The position numbers were made by a program, and so were the translations under genes. The notes under the pieces were generated by a model. That model made no database searches, was not told where the DNA came from, and saw only the letters and a program-made list of their open reading frames with translations. A stretch of 8,674 nucleotides of DNA, taken from assembly GCA_045106735.1 (NCBI GenBank), contig JBGCEZ010000001.1:1-8674 (forward strand). Reading direction: 5' to 3'. The number at the start of each line of letters is the position of its first letter. The first letter of the stretch is position 1. This DNA comes from JBGCEZ01 sp045106735. Lineage in GTDB: Bacteria > Planctomycetota > Phycisphaerae > Phycisphaerales > SM1A02. Below, in pieces: positions 1 to 7,486 of the stretch.

Positions 1-3000
1 ACCCGCAATTGGCGGGCCGCGCCGAAGCTCGCCCCGTCAATGGACGCGACGGTGCGGCGGATCATTTCGAACTGGGCCGCGTCGGCCCGCACCACGAGCG
101 AATTGCTCTCGGCGTCCACGCGGATCACCGGTGCACTCGCCGCGTCAAGATCGTCGTCACCCCCGCCGAACACCGCGGCGAGCGTTTCGGCCACCGAAGC
201 CGCGTCGGCGGCCCGCAGCGGCAGCACCTGCACCGGCCGGGCGGCGGGCCCGCGGGACTCTGCCGGCACGTCGAGTTGCCGCACCATTTCTTCGGCCGTG
301 GCCAGCAGGCCCGGGGCGGCGGAAATCACGACGGCATTGAGCCGGCGGTCGGCGGCGATGCGAATCTCCGGCTGGTCGTCGTCGGCATCGTTGAACTGCT
401 GACGCCGGAACCAGTTTCGGCCGAAGGGATCGTCTTCTTCTTCGTCCTTGCCGAGCAGGCGTTCGACGATCGGGGCGATGGACTCGGCCCGGGCGTGCAC
501 CAGTTTCACCGTCCGCACCCGCTGGCGATCCGGGCCGCCGGCCTCGTCCATGCCGGCGACCAACTGCTCGACGCGGTCGAGCTGCTCGGCCGTCGCGGTG
601 ACGATCACGCTGTTGCTGGACGGCTCGGCCGAGACGGTGGGCGCGGGGCCGGCCGGGCGACTCGCCGCCTCGGCCGTCAGGGCCGCTTGCAGTGCGTCGG
701 CCACGCCGGTCGCGTCGGCCTCGCCAAGACTGAAGACGCGCACGTCCATCGCCGCACGGCCGCCGCCCACGTCGAGCTGGGCGATCAGTTCGCGGGCCAT
801 GGCCGCGAGTTCGTCGGGGGCGCTCACCAGGACGCGGCCGCCCGTCGGGTCGGCGGTGACCGTCGGCTCGGCGACGTCGATGCCCGCTTCGGATGCGGCC
901 AGCAAACTCTGGGGCCAGCGGCCGCGGTCACGCAGGATCGGCTGCACGGTGGACGCGATCACCGCGGGGTCGGCGGATCCGAGCGGCACCACGGTCAGTT
1001 GCATGGGCGGGGCGACGATCGCCGCGGCATCGCGCTCGGCCAGCATGGCCATGAGCGCGTCGACCGATGCGTCCGGCCCGGCGACCACCACGCTGCCGGT
1101 TTCCGGCTCGGCTTCGATCCGCAGGTCGCGGCCGGCCATCCCTTGGAGTTCGGCCAGGCGCCGCACGCTGGTGGCCAGGGCGGCCGGCCGGGCGCGGCGC
1201 GGGGTGTAGACGCGGGTCGACGCGGCCACCCCGCGGTCGCGATCCAATTCGCCAATGAGCTGTTCGGCCAGGGCCACGCTGCGCTGCGGGCCCGACACGA
1301 TCAAGGCGTTCGTCCGGGTGTCGGCTTCCACGCGAATCGGCGTGGGCGGACGGAAGTTGCCGCGGCTGCGACGCAGCTGCTCCAGGACGAATCGCGGGTC
1401 CTGCTGGGACTGGTCCACCAGCAGCGTGCGCACCATGTCCGCGATCTCGCCGGCCTCGGCGTACTGCAGGGCAAAGGTGCGGGCGTCGATCGCGTCACGA
1501 CTCGGCCGGTCATCGAGCGGCCGGATCATCTCCTCGACCATTTCCAGGTCGGTCGGGATGCCGACGAGGATCACCGCATTCGACTGGCCGGCGGGCACGA
1601 TCTCAACGTCCAGCGGCAAGCCGGTGGACGGACTCGTCATGGTGCCCAGCACGCCGCCGAGCGATTGGCTCACCTCGCCGGCGTCGGCAAACGTCAACGG
1701 CCGCACGCGGATGGTGCGGTCACCGATGCGGGCGGCGGGCGAATCCAGCCGCTGGATCAACTGTTCGGCGATGGGCACCAGGGCCTCGGGGGCCGAGAGA
1801 ATCAGCGTGTTCGTCGCGCGGTCCGCACTCACATCGATCAGGCGTTCCGGCTCGCCGGCCGACGCCGGCAGCTCTTCGCGGAGCCGGACCAGCAGGATTT
1901 CGCGGAGCATCGAGGCCACCGCGTCGGCTCGGGCGTGCTCCAGGGCAAAGAACTGCAGCGTGGTTGACGGACCGGTGACGGCCACATCGAGTTCGGCCAG
2001 CAGTTCTTCGATGCGCTTGAAGCTCTCGAGCGGTCCGCTCACCACCAGCTTGCGGGTGCGCGGCTCGGCGTCGATGGAAATGCCAGACCGACGGTCGCGG
2101 CCTTCGGGCAACAGTGCGCCATCGGCGGCCAGTCGCCGCAGCGTCTCGGCCACGCCGGAGACGTCGGCGTGCACCAAGTCGTACGTGCGGATCGCGGTCT
2201 CGCCGTTCGGCTCCTGACGGTCGAGTTGTTCGACCAAGCCCTCGAACCCGACCATGCGGGCGGCGGGAGCGTCGACAATGATCGAGTTCGTCTGGATGTC
2301 GGCCCGCACCACGATCTCGCGGATCGGGGCGACGCCGGGAATCGGGCGCCCGCGGCGGTCCAGCGGCGCCGGCGGCGCGGGGAACATCTCGTCCAGCGTG
2401 CGGGCGAGTTCTTCGGCCCGGGCCACCCGCAGCGGGAAGATGCGAATCTCGCGGCCTTCCGCGTCGTAGCGGTCGGCATCGTTGAGTTCGCCGACGATCG
2501 TCTCGATTTCCGCCAGCAGGTCAGGGTGGGCGGCGACCACGAGGGCGTTCGTGGCGGCGTCGGCGGTGATGCGCACGGGCTTGTCGCGGCGCTCTTCACT
2601 CGAGCGGCCGTCGTACTGACGGGTCAGGGCCTGGGCCAGGTTGCCCGCCTCGGCCGCCCGCAATCGCAGGATCCGCAGCGGCGGCATGTCGGCGGCTTCC
2701 GGCCGGTCCATGCTGCGCACGAGTTCGCGAATGATCGAGTGCTGCTCCGGCGTTGCGGCCACGAGCAGACTGTTGGTGCGGTCAACGGACTCGAAGGTCG
2801 GCGGCGCGCCGGTCTCGCCGGTCAGGCCGCGGTGGTCGGCGGCCAATTCCTGCAGGAATCCGGCGACGTCGGCCGCGGCGGCAAAGTTCAGCGGGATCAA
2901 TCGCACGTCCGGCGGACTGCCGATCGTGCGCCGCAGTTGATCGAGGATGCCGGCGAATCGGACCATCGCCTCGTCGTCGGCCACGACCAAGAGCGCCCCC

Positions 3001-6000
3001 GCGTCCCGGTCGACTTCCACGCTTACATCGCCCGCGGCCACGACACCTTCGGCTTGCTCGGTGTACAGCCGCTGGGCCCGGGCGGCGACCTCGTCGAGGT
3101 CGGCCCCGGGAATCTCAAAGACGCGCAGGCGGCGGGGAATCGCCACCGCTTCCAGGTCGCGAAGCAGGGCTTCGGTTTCTTCGAAGGTGACGGCATCCCC
3201 AGCGATGATGAGCGTGCGCGAGCGGGGCTCGACCTGCACGATCACGTCAACCGGCTTGCCGCCGTCTTCGGCCGGAGCGCTGAGGACGCCGCGGCGGGCG
3301 AGTTGCTCGAGGGTGCGGCTGACGAGCAGCGGATCGCCGCGCTCGACGCGGTAGGTCCGCAGTTCGGCCCGCGGCGGCAGTTCCACGCGGTCCAGGCGTT
3401 CGACCAGGGCTTCGAAGCTCGCGCGGCGTTCGGCCGGGGCTTCCACGATCAGCGTGTTGGTGGCGGGGTCGGCGGTGACCGAGACCTCGCGCGGCTGCTG
3501 CAGCTGCGGGAGTGGACGACCGCGATTGTCACGCGGGACCGGCGGCTCGGGGTACAAACGCTCCAGGGCGGTGGCCAGATCCACGGCCCGGGCCCGCCGC
3601 AGCGGGAAGATCATTGTTTCGCGGTCGGCCCCGCCTTCGGCGGTCGCATTGAGCGCGTCAACGAACACGCGAATGTCATCAAAGACGTTCTCGTGGGCGC
3701 TGACGACGAGCGTGTTGGTCGCCCCGTCGGCTTCGATCGTGACGGGCTCGTCGCGCCGCAGCTCCGGCGGACGGCGGTCGTACCGGTTGCGGAGGACGCG
3801 GGCGACGCCTTCCACGTCGGCGGCCCGAACCTGCAGCAGCCGCAGCGGCGGCAGGTCCGTCGGCTCAAGCGTGTCGAGGCGGCGGATGAGCCCCTCGATC
3901 ACCGCGAGCTGCGCGGGCTCGGCCCGGACGTAGAGCTGATTGGTGCGGCCCATCGCCTGGATCTCAGGTTCGGCGATCGCGTCGCCTTCCCGCAGGGCGA
4001 GCAGTTCATTGAGCGGGGCGATGATGTCCGCCGCGGTGCGTTGCCGCACGTCAAAGAAGCGGCCCTCGGTCGCCGCCGGCACGAGGCGGCGCGCTTCCGT
4101 CAGCGAGCGCGTCCACAGGGCGACGGCATCGGTCGAACCGCTGACGATGAGGTTTCGGCTGGCCGTGTCGTGCTCGACGTCCGGAGCGTCGGCGGCCTCA
4201 AGTCCGCGGGTGGCGGCGAGCCGGCCGAAGATGTCGGCGGTGCGAGCGAGCAGTGCGTCGACGTCGGCCACCGCGGTCATCGGCACGACCGACAGTTCGA
4301 TGTCGCCCGGGCCCGGACGATCCAAGGTCGTCAGAAGGCCGGCGATGATCGGCATGGCGTCCGGCGCGGCCGTCACCTGCAACAGGTCGAGCGAATCGAC
4401 CGGCGTCACGTCGATCGTCGTGGTCACGCCTTCGGCCGCGGCCAGGCGCGGGGCGATGGCCCGCAGGGTGCGGGCGACTTCGTCAGGCCGGGCCGAAACA
4501 AGCGTGAACGAACGGGTCTCGCGGGCCGCGGCGCGAACGCCGGCCACGTCGCCCAGCAGCGCGCTGAATCGTTCGACGCCGCGCGTCGTCCCGATGAGCG
4601 TGATCGAACCGGCGGCGTCGTCGAATTCGACGTCGACCGGTTCACTCTCCGCCTCGCCGGTGCGGGCGTAGAGGGCTTCCGCGCGAGCGATGGCCATGGC
4701 CGGATCGGCGCCGACCGGCGCGGCGAGAATGCGCACCGTGCGGTCGCGGCCGGTGCGGGCATCCAAGTCCGGCACGAGCGCGACCACGTCGGCCACGTCG
4801 GCGGCGCTGCCACTGACCACGATCGAGCGGCCATCGGGACCGGCGAGCAAGCGGACGCTGCGTTCTTGCCGCGTGCTCAGCAGGCCCTTGAGGGCGGTGA
4901 GCATGGCCTCAGGCTGCGCTCGGTCGAGCGGCACGACTTCCATGCGGCGGTCCGCGTCGGCCGATGCGGCACTCGCGCCGCCGTCGAGCTGGGCCAGGGC
5001 GCGTTCGGCTTCGAGCAGGTCGCGCTCGCGGCCGGCCACGGTGATCCGCCCATCTTCCTGCGACACGATGATCGTGGGCCGGAGCTTGGCGTCGCGGGTG
5101 GCGAACAGGGCTTCGATCGCCGACTTGGCTTGCTTGGGTTCGAGCCGCGCCAGGTCGAAGGTCCGCATCGCGCGGCCGGCCTGCGACCCGCTCGTATCGA
5201 GCAGGCCGACGACTTCCTTCAACTTGTCGATGCGGCTCTGGATGCCCTTGGCCACGAGCGAGTTGGTGCGTTCATCGGGAGCGATCGTCAGGCCCGGGAG
5301 TTCGTTCTCCTCGACCCGGACCTGCTTGCCCTTCTGATTCACCATGAACTTCACGACCTTCTGCGACAGCAGCCCCTGGATGGGCTCCATCAGGTCGGTG
5401 ACCGACACGTTCCGAACCGGGATGATCTCGATCGCGCCCTCGGGATCTTCGGCGTCGAGTTCGTCCAGGATGGCGGTGAGCCGGCGCACCTGTGCGGCGG
5501 TCTCGGTGATGAGCAGCGCGTTCTGCTGCGGCATGGCCGCGACCGAGCCGTAGGACGCGATCATTTCCGACATGCGCTCGGCCATGCTCGTGGCCACGGC
5601 AATGTTCAGCGGCCGCACCACGGTGACGACCGAACCGTCCGGCACGTCATCGGGAATCTTGCCGACGAAGGTCGGAATGTCCGAACGGCCGATGTTCTCA
5701 AGGCCGCGGAGGTACAGGAATTCCTCGGTCTCCTGCAACACGACCCCGCGCGAGCGAAGGATCGTGTTGAGGATTCGCAGGGCGTCTTCGCGCGAGTACG
5801 ACTTGGGCGAGAGGTAGTCGAGCGAGCCGTCGGGCACCCCGGCTTCCCGCACCACGGGCTTGCCGAAGCTGCGGGAGAAGAAGTCGAGGACCTGGTCGAA
5901 GGGGGCCTGCTTGAAGCTGAAGCGAATGCCGTTGGCGGGGTCGTCGGCGCTGGCGCTCGCGTTGGCGTTGGCGTTGGCGTTGGCATCATCGCTGGCGTCC

Positions 6001-6209
6001 GCGTTCGCCGCGCCATCCTGATTCGGCGTGCGCGCAATGATGGCGCCGTCGATGGGGGCCGCGAACATGGGGAAGGCATGGGGCGAGGCCGCCGGATCGG
6101 CGGCGGAGAAGGCCCGGGCTGCAGGTGAACCAAGCACCGGCGTCCACGTGGACCCGAGAGCGGCGAAGAGGGCCGAAGTGGCGGCCCATCGCGCGGTCTC
6201 TTCACGCAT
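1..6209 (-). CDS. Giant secretin-like protein (GspD/PilQ family) with N0 plus about 24 tandem secretin N-domains; C-terminus beyond window
   Basis: The frame is open from ATG at 6209 to the left edge: 2069 codons, no stop, last full codon at 3-5. AGGAG lies 6 nt before the ATG. Residues 1-36 form a probable signal peptide (hydrophobic stretch about 9-19, possible cleavage near AFSA-AD), followed by a low-complexity linker with AN repeats (76-87). Residues 93-170 match an N0/STN domain (IRFSFKQAPFDQVLDFF, then the SREDALRILNTIL helix). From about 190 onward, 24 units of 65-95 residues repeat the secretin_N/NolW pattern: a strand such as 'FPLR-ADA', a helix, a variable loop, 'ADxxTNTLIV', then a helix ending in 'LIxxLD'. 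Family knowledge: secretins form outer-membrane channels whose N-domains stack as periplasmic rings, and N0 contacts PilP/GspC. Typical members are about 600-750 aa with a few N-domains, so this one is greatly enlarged. The secretin core (PF00263) is not visible here, so channel function is inferred. Its place after PilMN/PilOP-like genes supports a PilQ/GspD role. Confidence 0.9.
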   Translation of the reverse strand, partial: MREETARWAATSALFAALGSTWTPVLGSPAARAFSAADPAASPHAFPMFAAPIDGAIIARTPNQDGAANADASDDANANANANASASADDPANGIRFSFKQAPFDQVLDFFSRSFGKPVVREAGVPDGSLDYLSPKSYSREDALRILNTILRSRGVVLQETEEFLYLRGLENIGRSDIPTFVGKIPDDVPDGSVVTVVRPLNIAVATSMAERMSEMIASYGSVAAMPQQNALLITETAAQVRRLTAILDELDAEDPEGAIEIIPVRNVSVTDLMEPIQGLLSQKVVKFMVNQKGKQVRVEENELPGLTIAPDERTNSLVAKGIQSRIDKLKEVVGLLDTSGSQAGRAMRTFDLARLEPKQAKSAIEALFATRDAKLRPTIIVSQEDGRITVAGRERDLLEAERALAQLDGGASAASADADRRMEVVPLDRAQPEAMLTALKGLLSTRQERSVRLLAGPDGRSIVVSGSAADVADVVALVPDLDARTGRDRTVRILAAPVGADPAMAIARAEALYARTGEAESEPVDVEFDDAAGSITLIGTTRGVERFSALLGDVAGVRAAARETRSFTLVSARPDEVARTLRAIAPRLAAAEGVTTTIDVTPVDSLDLLQVTAAPDAMPIIAGLLTTLDRPGPGDIELSVVPMTAVADVDALLARTADIFGRLAATRGLEAADAPDVEHDTASRNLIVSGSTDAVALWTRSLTEARRLVPAATEGRFFDVRQRTAADIIAPLNELLALREGDAIAEPEIQAMGRTNQLYVRAEPAQLAVIEGLIRRLDTLEPTDLPPLRLLQVRAADVEGVARVLRNRYDRRPPELRRDEPVTIEADGATNTLVVSAHENVFDDIRVFVDALNATAEGGADRETMIFPLRRARAVDLATALERLYPEPPVPRDNRGRPLPQLQQPREVSVTADPATNTLIVEAPAERRASFEALVERLDRVELPPRAELRTYRVERGDPLLVSRTLEQLARRGVLSAPAEDGGKPVDVIVQVEPRSRTLIIAGDAVTFEETEALLRDLEAVAIPRRLRVFEIPGADLDEVAARAQRLYTEQAEGVVAAGDVSVEVDRDAGALLVVADDEAMVRFAGILDQLRRTIGSPPDVRLIPLNFAAAADVAGFLQELAADHRGLTGETGAPPTFESVDRTNSLLVAATPEQHSIIRELVRSMDRPEAADMPPLRILRLRAAEAGNLAQALTRQYDGRSSEERRDKPVRITADAATNALVVAAHPDLLAEIETIVGELNDADRYDAEGREIRIFPLRVARAEELARTLDEMFPAPPAPLDRRGRPIPGVAPIREIVVRADIQTNSIIVDAPAARMVGFEGLVEQLDRQEPNGETAIRTYDLVHADVSGVAETLRRLAADGALLPEGRDRRSGISIDAEPRTRKLVVSGPLESFKRIEELLAELDVAVTGPSTTLQFFALEHARADAVASMLREILLVRLREELPASAGEPERLIDVSADRATNTLILSAPEALVPIAEQLIQRLDSPAARIGDRTIRVRPLTFADAGEVSQSLGGVLGTMTSPSTGLPLDVEIVPAGQSNAVILVGIPTDLEMVEEMIRPLDDRPSRDAIDARTFALQYAEAGEIADMVRTLLVDQSQQDPRFVLEQLRRSRGNFRPPTPIRVEADTRTNALIVSGPQRSVALAEQLIGELDRDRGVAASTRVYTPRRARPAALATSVRRLAELQGMAGRDLRIEAEPETGSVVVAGPDASVDALMAMLAERDAAAIVAPPMQLTVVPLGSADPAVIASTVQPILRDRGRWPQSLLAASEAGIDVAEPTVTADPTGGRVLVSAPDELAAMARELIAQLDVGGGRAAMDVRVFSLGEADATGVADALQAALTAEAASRPAGPAPTVSAEPSSNSVIVTATAEQLDRVEQLVAGMDEAGGPDRQRVRTVKLVHARAESIAPIVERLLGKDEEEDDPFGRNWFRRQQFNDADDDQPEIRIAADRRLNAVVISAAPGLLATAEEMVRQLDVPAESRGPAARPVQVLPLRAADAASVAETLAAVFGGGDDDLDAASAPVIRVDAESNSLVVRADAAQFEMIRRTVASIDGASFGAARQLR
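3..5642 (-). repeat. Protein-level tandem array of 24 secretin N-type (NolW-like) domains
   Basis: Approximate unit starts by residue of the giant protein: 190, 258, 344, 421, 491, 565, 635, 715, 787, 864, 945, 1027, 1100, 1176, 1253, 1336, 1416, 1496, 1571, 1665, 1736, 1820, 1896, 1989. About 14 units keep an 'x-N-[STAQ]-[LIV]' core strand: QQNALLI (unit 1), RTNSLV (2), ATNTLVV (9), ATNTLIV (10), RTNSLLV (13), ATNALVV (14), QTNSIIV (15), ATNTLIL (17), RTNALIV (19), ESNSLVV (24). Unit 24 ends near residue 2062 and a new unit seems to begin at the window edge, so the total may be higher. Boundaries were set by eye and may be off by several residues. Confidence 0.85.
1725..4067 (-). repeat. Two copies of a five-domain cassette (units 8-12 and 13-17), period about 389 residues
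   Basis: Units 8-12 (residues 715-1099, bases 2913-4067) and 13-17 (residues 1100-1495, bases 1725-2912) correspond in order. Unit 9 starts PPLRLLQVRAAD and unit 14 PPLRILRLRAAE. Units 10 and 15 share 'IFPLRxARA' and, about 25 residues on, 'RGRPLP' or 'RGRPIP'. Units 11 and 16 share 'RTY' and an 'EPRxR-LxxxG' core. Start-to-start offsets for the five pairs are 385, 389, 389, 391 and 389 residues. Units 18-21 look like a shorter third copy and 22-24 the start of a fourth. This was aligned by eye from the translation; the copies are diverged and not nearly identical in DNA. Confidence 0.65.
5947..5982 (-). repeat. In-frame hexanucleotide repeat encoding an Ala-Asn/Ala-Ser linker
   Basis: On the plus strand, gcgttg occurs four times perfectly at 5959-5982. 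Two variant units, gcgctg and gcgctc, precede it at 5947-5958. The minus strand encodes Asn-Ala steps followed by Ser-Ala steps (residues 76-88), between the signal peptide region and the N0 domain. Slippage by one unit would add or remove two residues without breaking the frame. Confidence 0.85.
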
Positions 6210-6324
6210 CCTGCGCTCCTTGGCCGAGCACCGAGCGGAGCGTCCTGCTCACGCGATGATCGGCTCGCTGAAGGTTCGTCGAAAGACGATGACGGAGTGT
6301 AACACGTGCTCGTTTACGCATTTG
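6210..6324 (-). other. 115-bp intergenic gap between the PilO/PilP-like gene and the giant gene
   Basis: This is the only non-coding stretch in the window. I see no T-tailed hairpin that would act as a terminator. On the minus strand, TACACT (6301-6296) could serve as a -10 element, but no -35 lies at normal spacing: a GTGACA further upstream is about 21 bp away. Two small odd-centred palindromes occur: GTGTAACAC (6297-6305) and CGATGATCG (6254-6262). An internal promoter is possible but not shown; read-through from the upstream genes is equally likely. Confidence 0.5.
6216..6220 (-). promoter_or_regulatory. Shine-Dalgarno site of the giant secretin-like gene
   Basis: The minus strand reads AGGAG at 6220-6216, six bases before the ATG at 6209-6207. 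This fixes the start of the giant gene, which then begins with a plausible export signal. The next in-frame ATG (residue 48) would remove that signal. Confidence 0.75.
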
Positions 6325-7473
6325 TCACGATCCGCCAGTTGGGTTGGACTGGCGCCGGCCACGGCCGCCGCGACCTCGGCGACGGCGCGGTTGGCCGGCC
6401 AGCGGCTCGAGCGAACCGCCGATGACGACCTCGGTCTGGTCGCCGGCGTGGTCAAAGACGACCCGGTCGGTCAGGACGTCGGCCAGGGTGACGGTTTCAA
6501 AGGTCGCGCCGGTGGTCAGCACGACCGAACGGCCGTCGGGGCCGTGGCGCAACCAGGCCTCGGGGCCGCCCGGGCCTTCGGCCACGCCAGTCAGTGTCCA
6601 CGCGCTCCAGGGGAACGGCGGCGGGCCGGGATCGACCGGTGCCGGCGGGTCCGGCTCCACGACCTCGGGCACCGGATCGGCCACGACCACGATCTCGGGC
6701 TTGGGCAACTGGAACGGATCGCGTTCGATGAGCCGGCGCTTGAGCCGATCGCGCACCCGCACCACGGCCAAGCGCTCGGGATCGTCCGAGGCGGGAGCGA
6801 TCGCGGCCAGGATCTCGGGGGCGACGGCGGCCGGATCGCGGCCGGGCACGAACGCGGTGGTGAGGGCGACGCGCACCTCCACCCGTTCCGAGTCGCGGCT
6901 GGGGGTCAGCCGCACCGCGTCGATGCGTTTGGGCCACGGCGCGTCGGCCAGTCGGTCGAGCAGGTCAATCGCTCCGGCAAAGTCGGTCACGCCGCCCACG
7001 CCCGCCTCGTACTCCACGAGGTCGGGCTCATTGCGCATCTCCCGCCAGATGCCGGACTTGGGGAACGCTCGCTTCTGCGGCGACTCGATCGCCCGGCCCT
7101 TTCCGCCGCTGGTCGACGCGCTGGCGCCTTGCAGTCCGACCTCCGCGGCGATGGCCAACAATTCGCGGCGGATCGCGTGGTCGACGACCTCGGTGGTGGG
7201 CCCGAGCGAACGGCCGACGAACGCCGAGACCTCATCGCGCACGTCGTCGGCGGCCCGCAGGCTCCGGCGCCGGGAGCTGAGTCGATCCGACTCATCGTCG
7301 ATCGCCTGCCGAAGTTCGGCCGCCTCGTCGAAGTACATGTTCCGGAGCAGGATGCGGCCGGCGGCAAAGACGATGGCCCCGCCGGCCACCACCGCGACGC
7401 CGATGCCGACGAGCGTGCGGCCACGGCCGGGGACGGAAGCGGCGGACGAAGATGCATCGCGGCCGCGGGCCAT
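6325..7473 (-). CDS. PilO/GspM-like inner-membrane protein fused to a PilP/GspC homology-region-like domain
   Basis: This 382-residue protein starts at the ATG whose A is the last base of the upstream TGA (TGATG); GGAG lies 9 nt upstream. Residues 21-43 form one membrane helix after a short basic cytoplasmic end. A charged, coiled-coil-like segment follows (about 48-82). Residues about 85-210 resemble the periplasmic ferredoxin-like fold of PilO/GspM, with a 'YEAGVGG... AIDLLDRLADAP' helix and alternating strands near 184-209. An 'ERDPFQLP' motif (250-257), like the RDPF motif common in PilP/GspC, leads into a proline-rich linker (257-288). A compact beta domain (290-358: WTLTGVAEG, AWLRH, VVLTTGATF, VVIGGSLEPL) then has the PilP/GspC HR pattern. 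In known systems PilO/GspM pairs with PilN/GspL and the HR domain binds secretin N0; the next gene encodes an N0 protein. The C-terminus is Arg/Gly-rich. An alternative is a GspM-only protein with an unrelated beta tail. The fusion call rests on pattern recognition. Confidence 0.72.
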   Translation of the reverse strand: MARGRDASSSAASVPGRGRTLVGIGVAVVAGGAIVFAAGRILLRNMYFDEAAELRQAIDDESDRLSSRRRSLRAADDVRDEVSAFVGRSLGPTTEVVDHAIRRELLAIAAEVGLQGASASTSGGKGRAIESPQKRAFPKSGIWREMRNEPDLVEYEAGVGGVTDFAGAIDLLDRLADAPWPKRIDAVRLTPSRDSERVEVRVALTTAFVPGRDPAAVAPEILAAIAPASDDPERLAVVRVRDRLKRRLIERDPFQLPKPEIVVVADPVPEVVEPDPPAPVDPGPPPFPWSAWTLTGVAEGPGGPEAWLRHGPDGRSVVLTTGATFETVTLADVLTDRVVFDHAGDQTEVVIGGSLEPLAGQPRRRRGRGGRGRRQSNPTGGS

Positions 7474-7486
7474 CAACCGCCGCTCC
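7471..7486 (-). promoter_or_regulatory. Translational coupling site: TGATG overlap with GGAG upstream
   Basis: The stop of the PilM/PilN-like gene (TGA, 7475-7473) shares its A with the next ATG (7473-7471), and GGAG sits at 7486-7483. A TTG at 7476 is in the same frame, but the ATG is the better start. The overlap suggests coupled translation and equal dosing of two partner proteins. Confidence 0.7.

Noticed and set aside
5947..5982. CRISPR-like array at the short repeats
   Set aside because: The repeats are 6 bp, contiguous and without spacers; this is a coding microsatellite.
2169..6128. 1319-codon open frame on the plus strand, and a similar 652-codon one at 9-1967
   Set aside because: Both lie exactly codon-on-codon opposite the giant minus-strand gene. 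High GC removes stop codons from that antisense frame. The products are His/Gly/Arg-rich with no recognisable domain, while the minus strand shows clear secretin repeats throughout.
5606..6205. 199-codon minus-strand frame starting 4 bases after the giant gene start
   Set aside because: It is in another frame, Pro/Arg/Thr-rich, and conflicts with the signal peptide plus N0 reading, which has the better ribosome-binding spacing.
6211..6324. Rho-independent terminator or tRNA/ncRNA in the gap
   Set aside because: There is no GC stem followed by a T run on either strand, and no cloverleaf-like sequence.
7474..7476. TTG start for the PilO/PilP-like gene
   Set aside because: The adjacent ATG forms a standard TGATG coupling with the upstream stop and is the more likely start.
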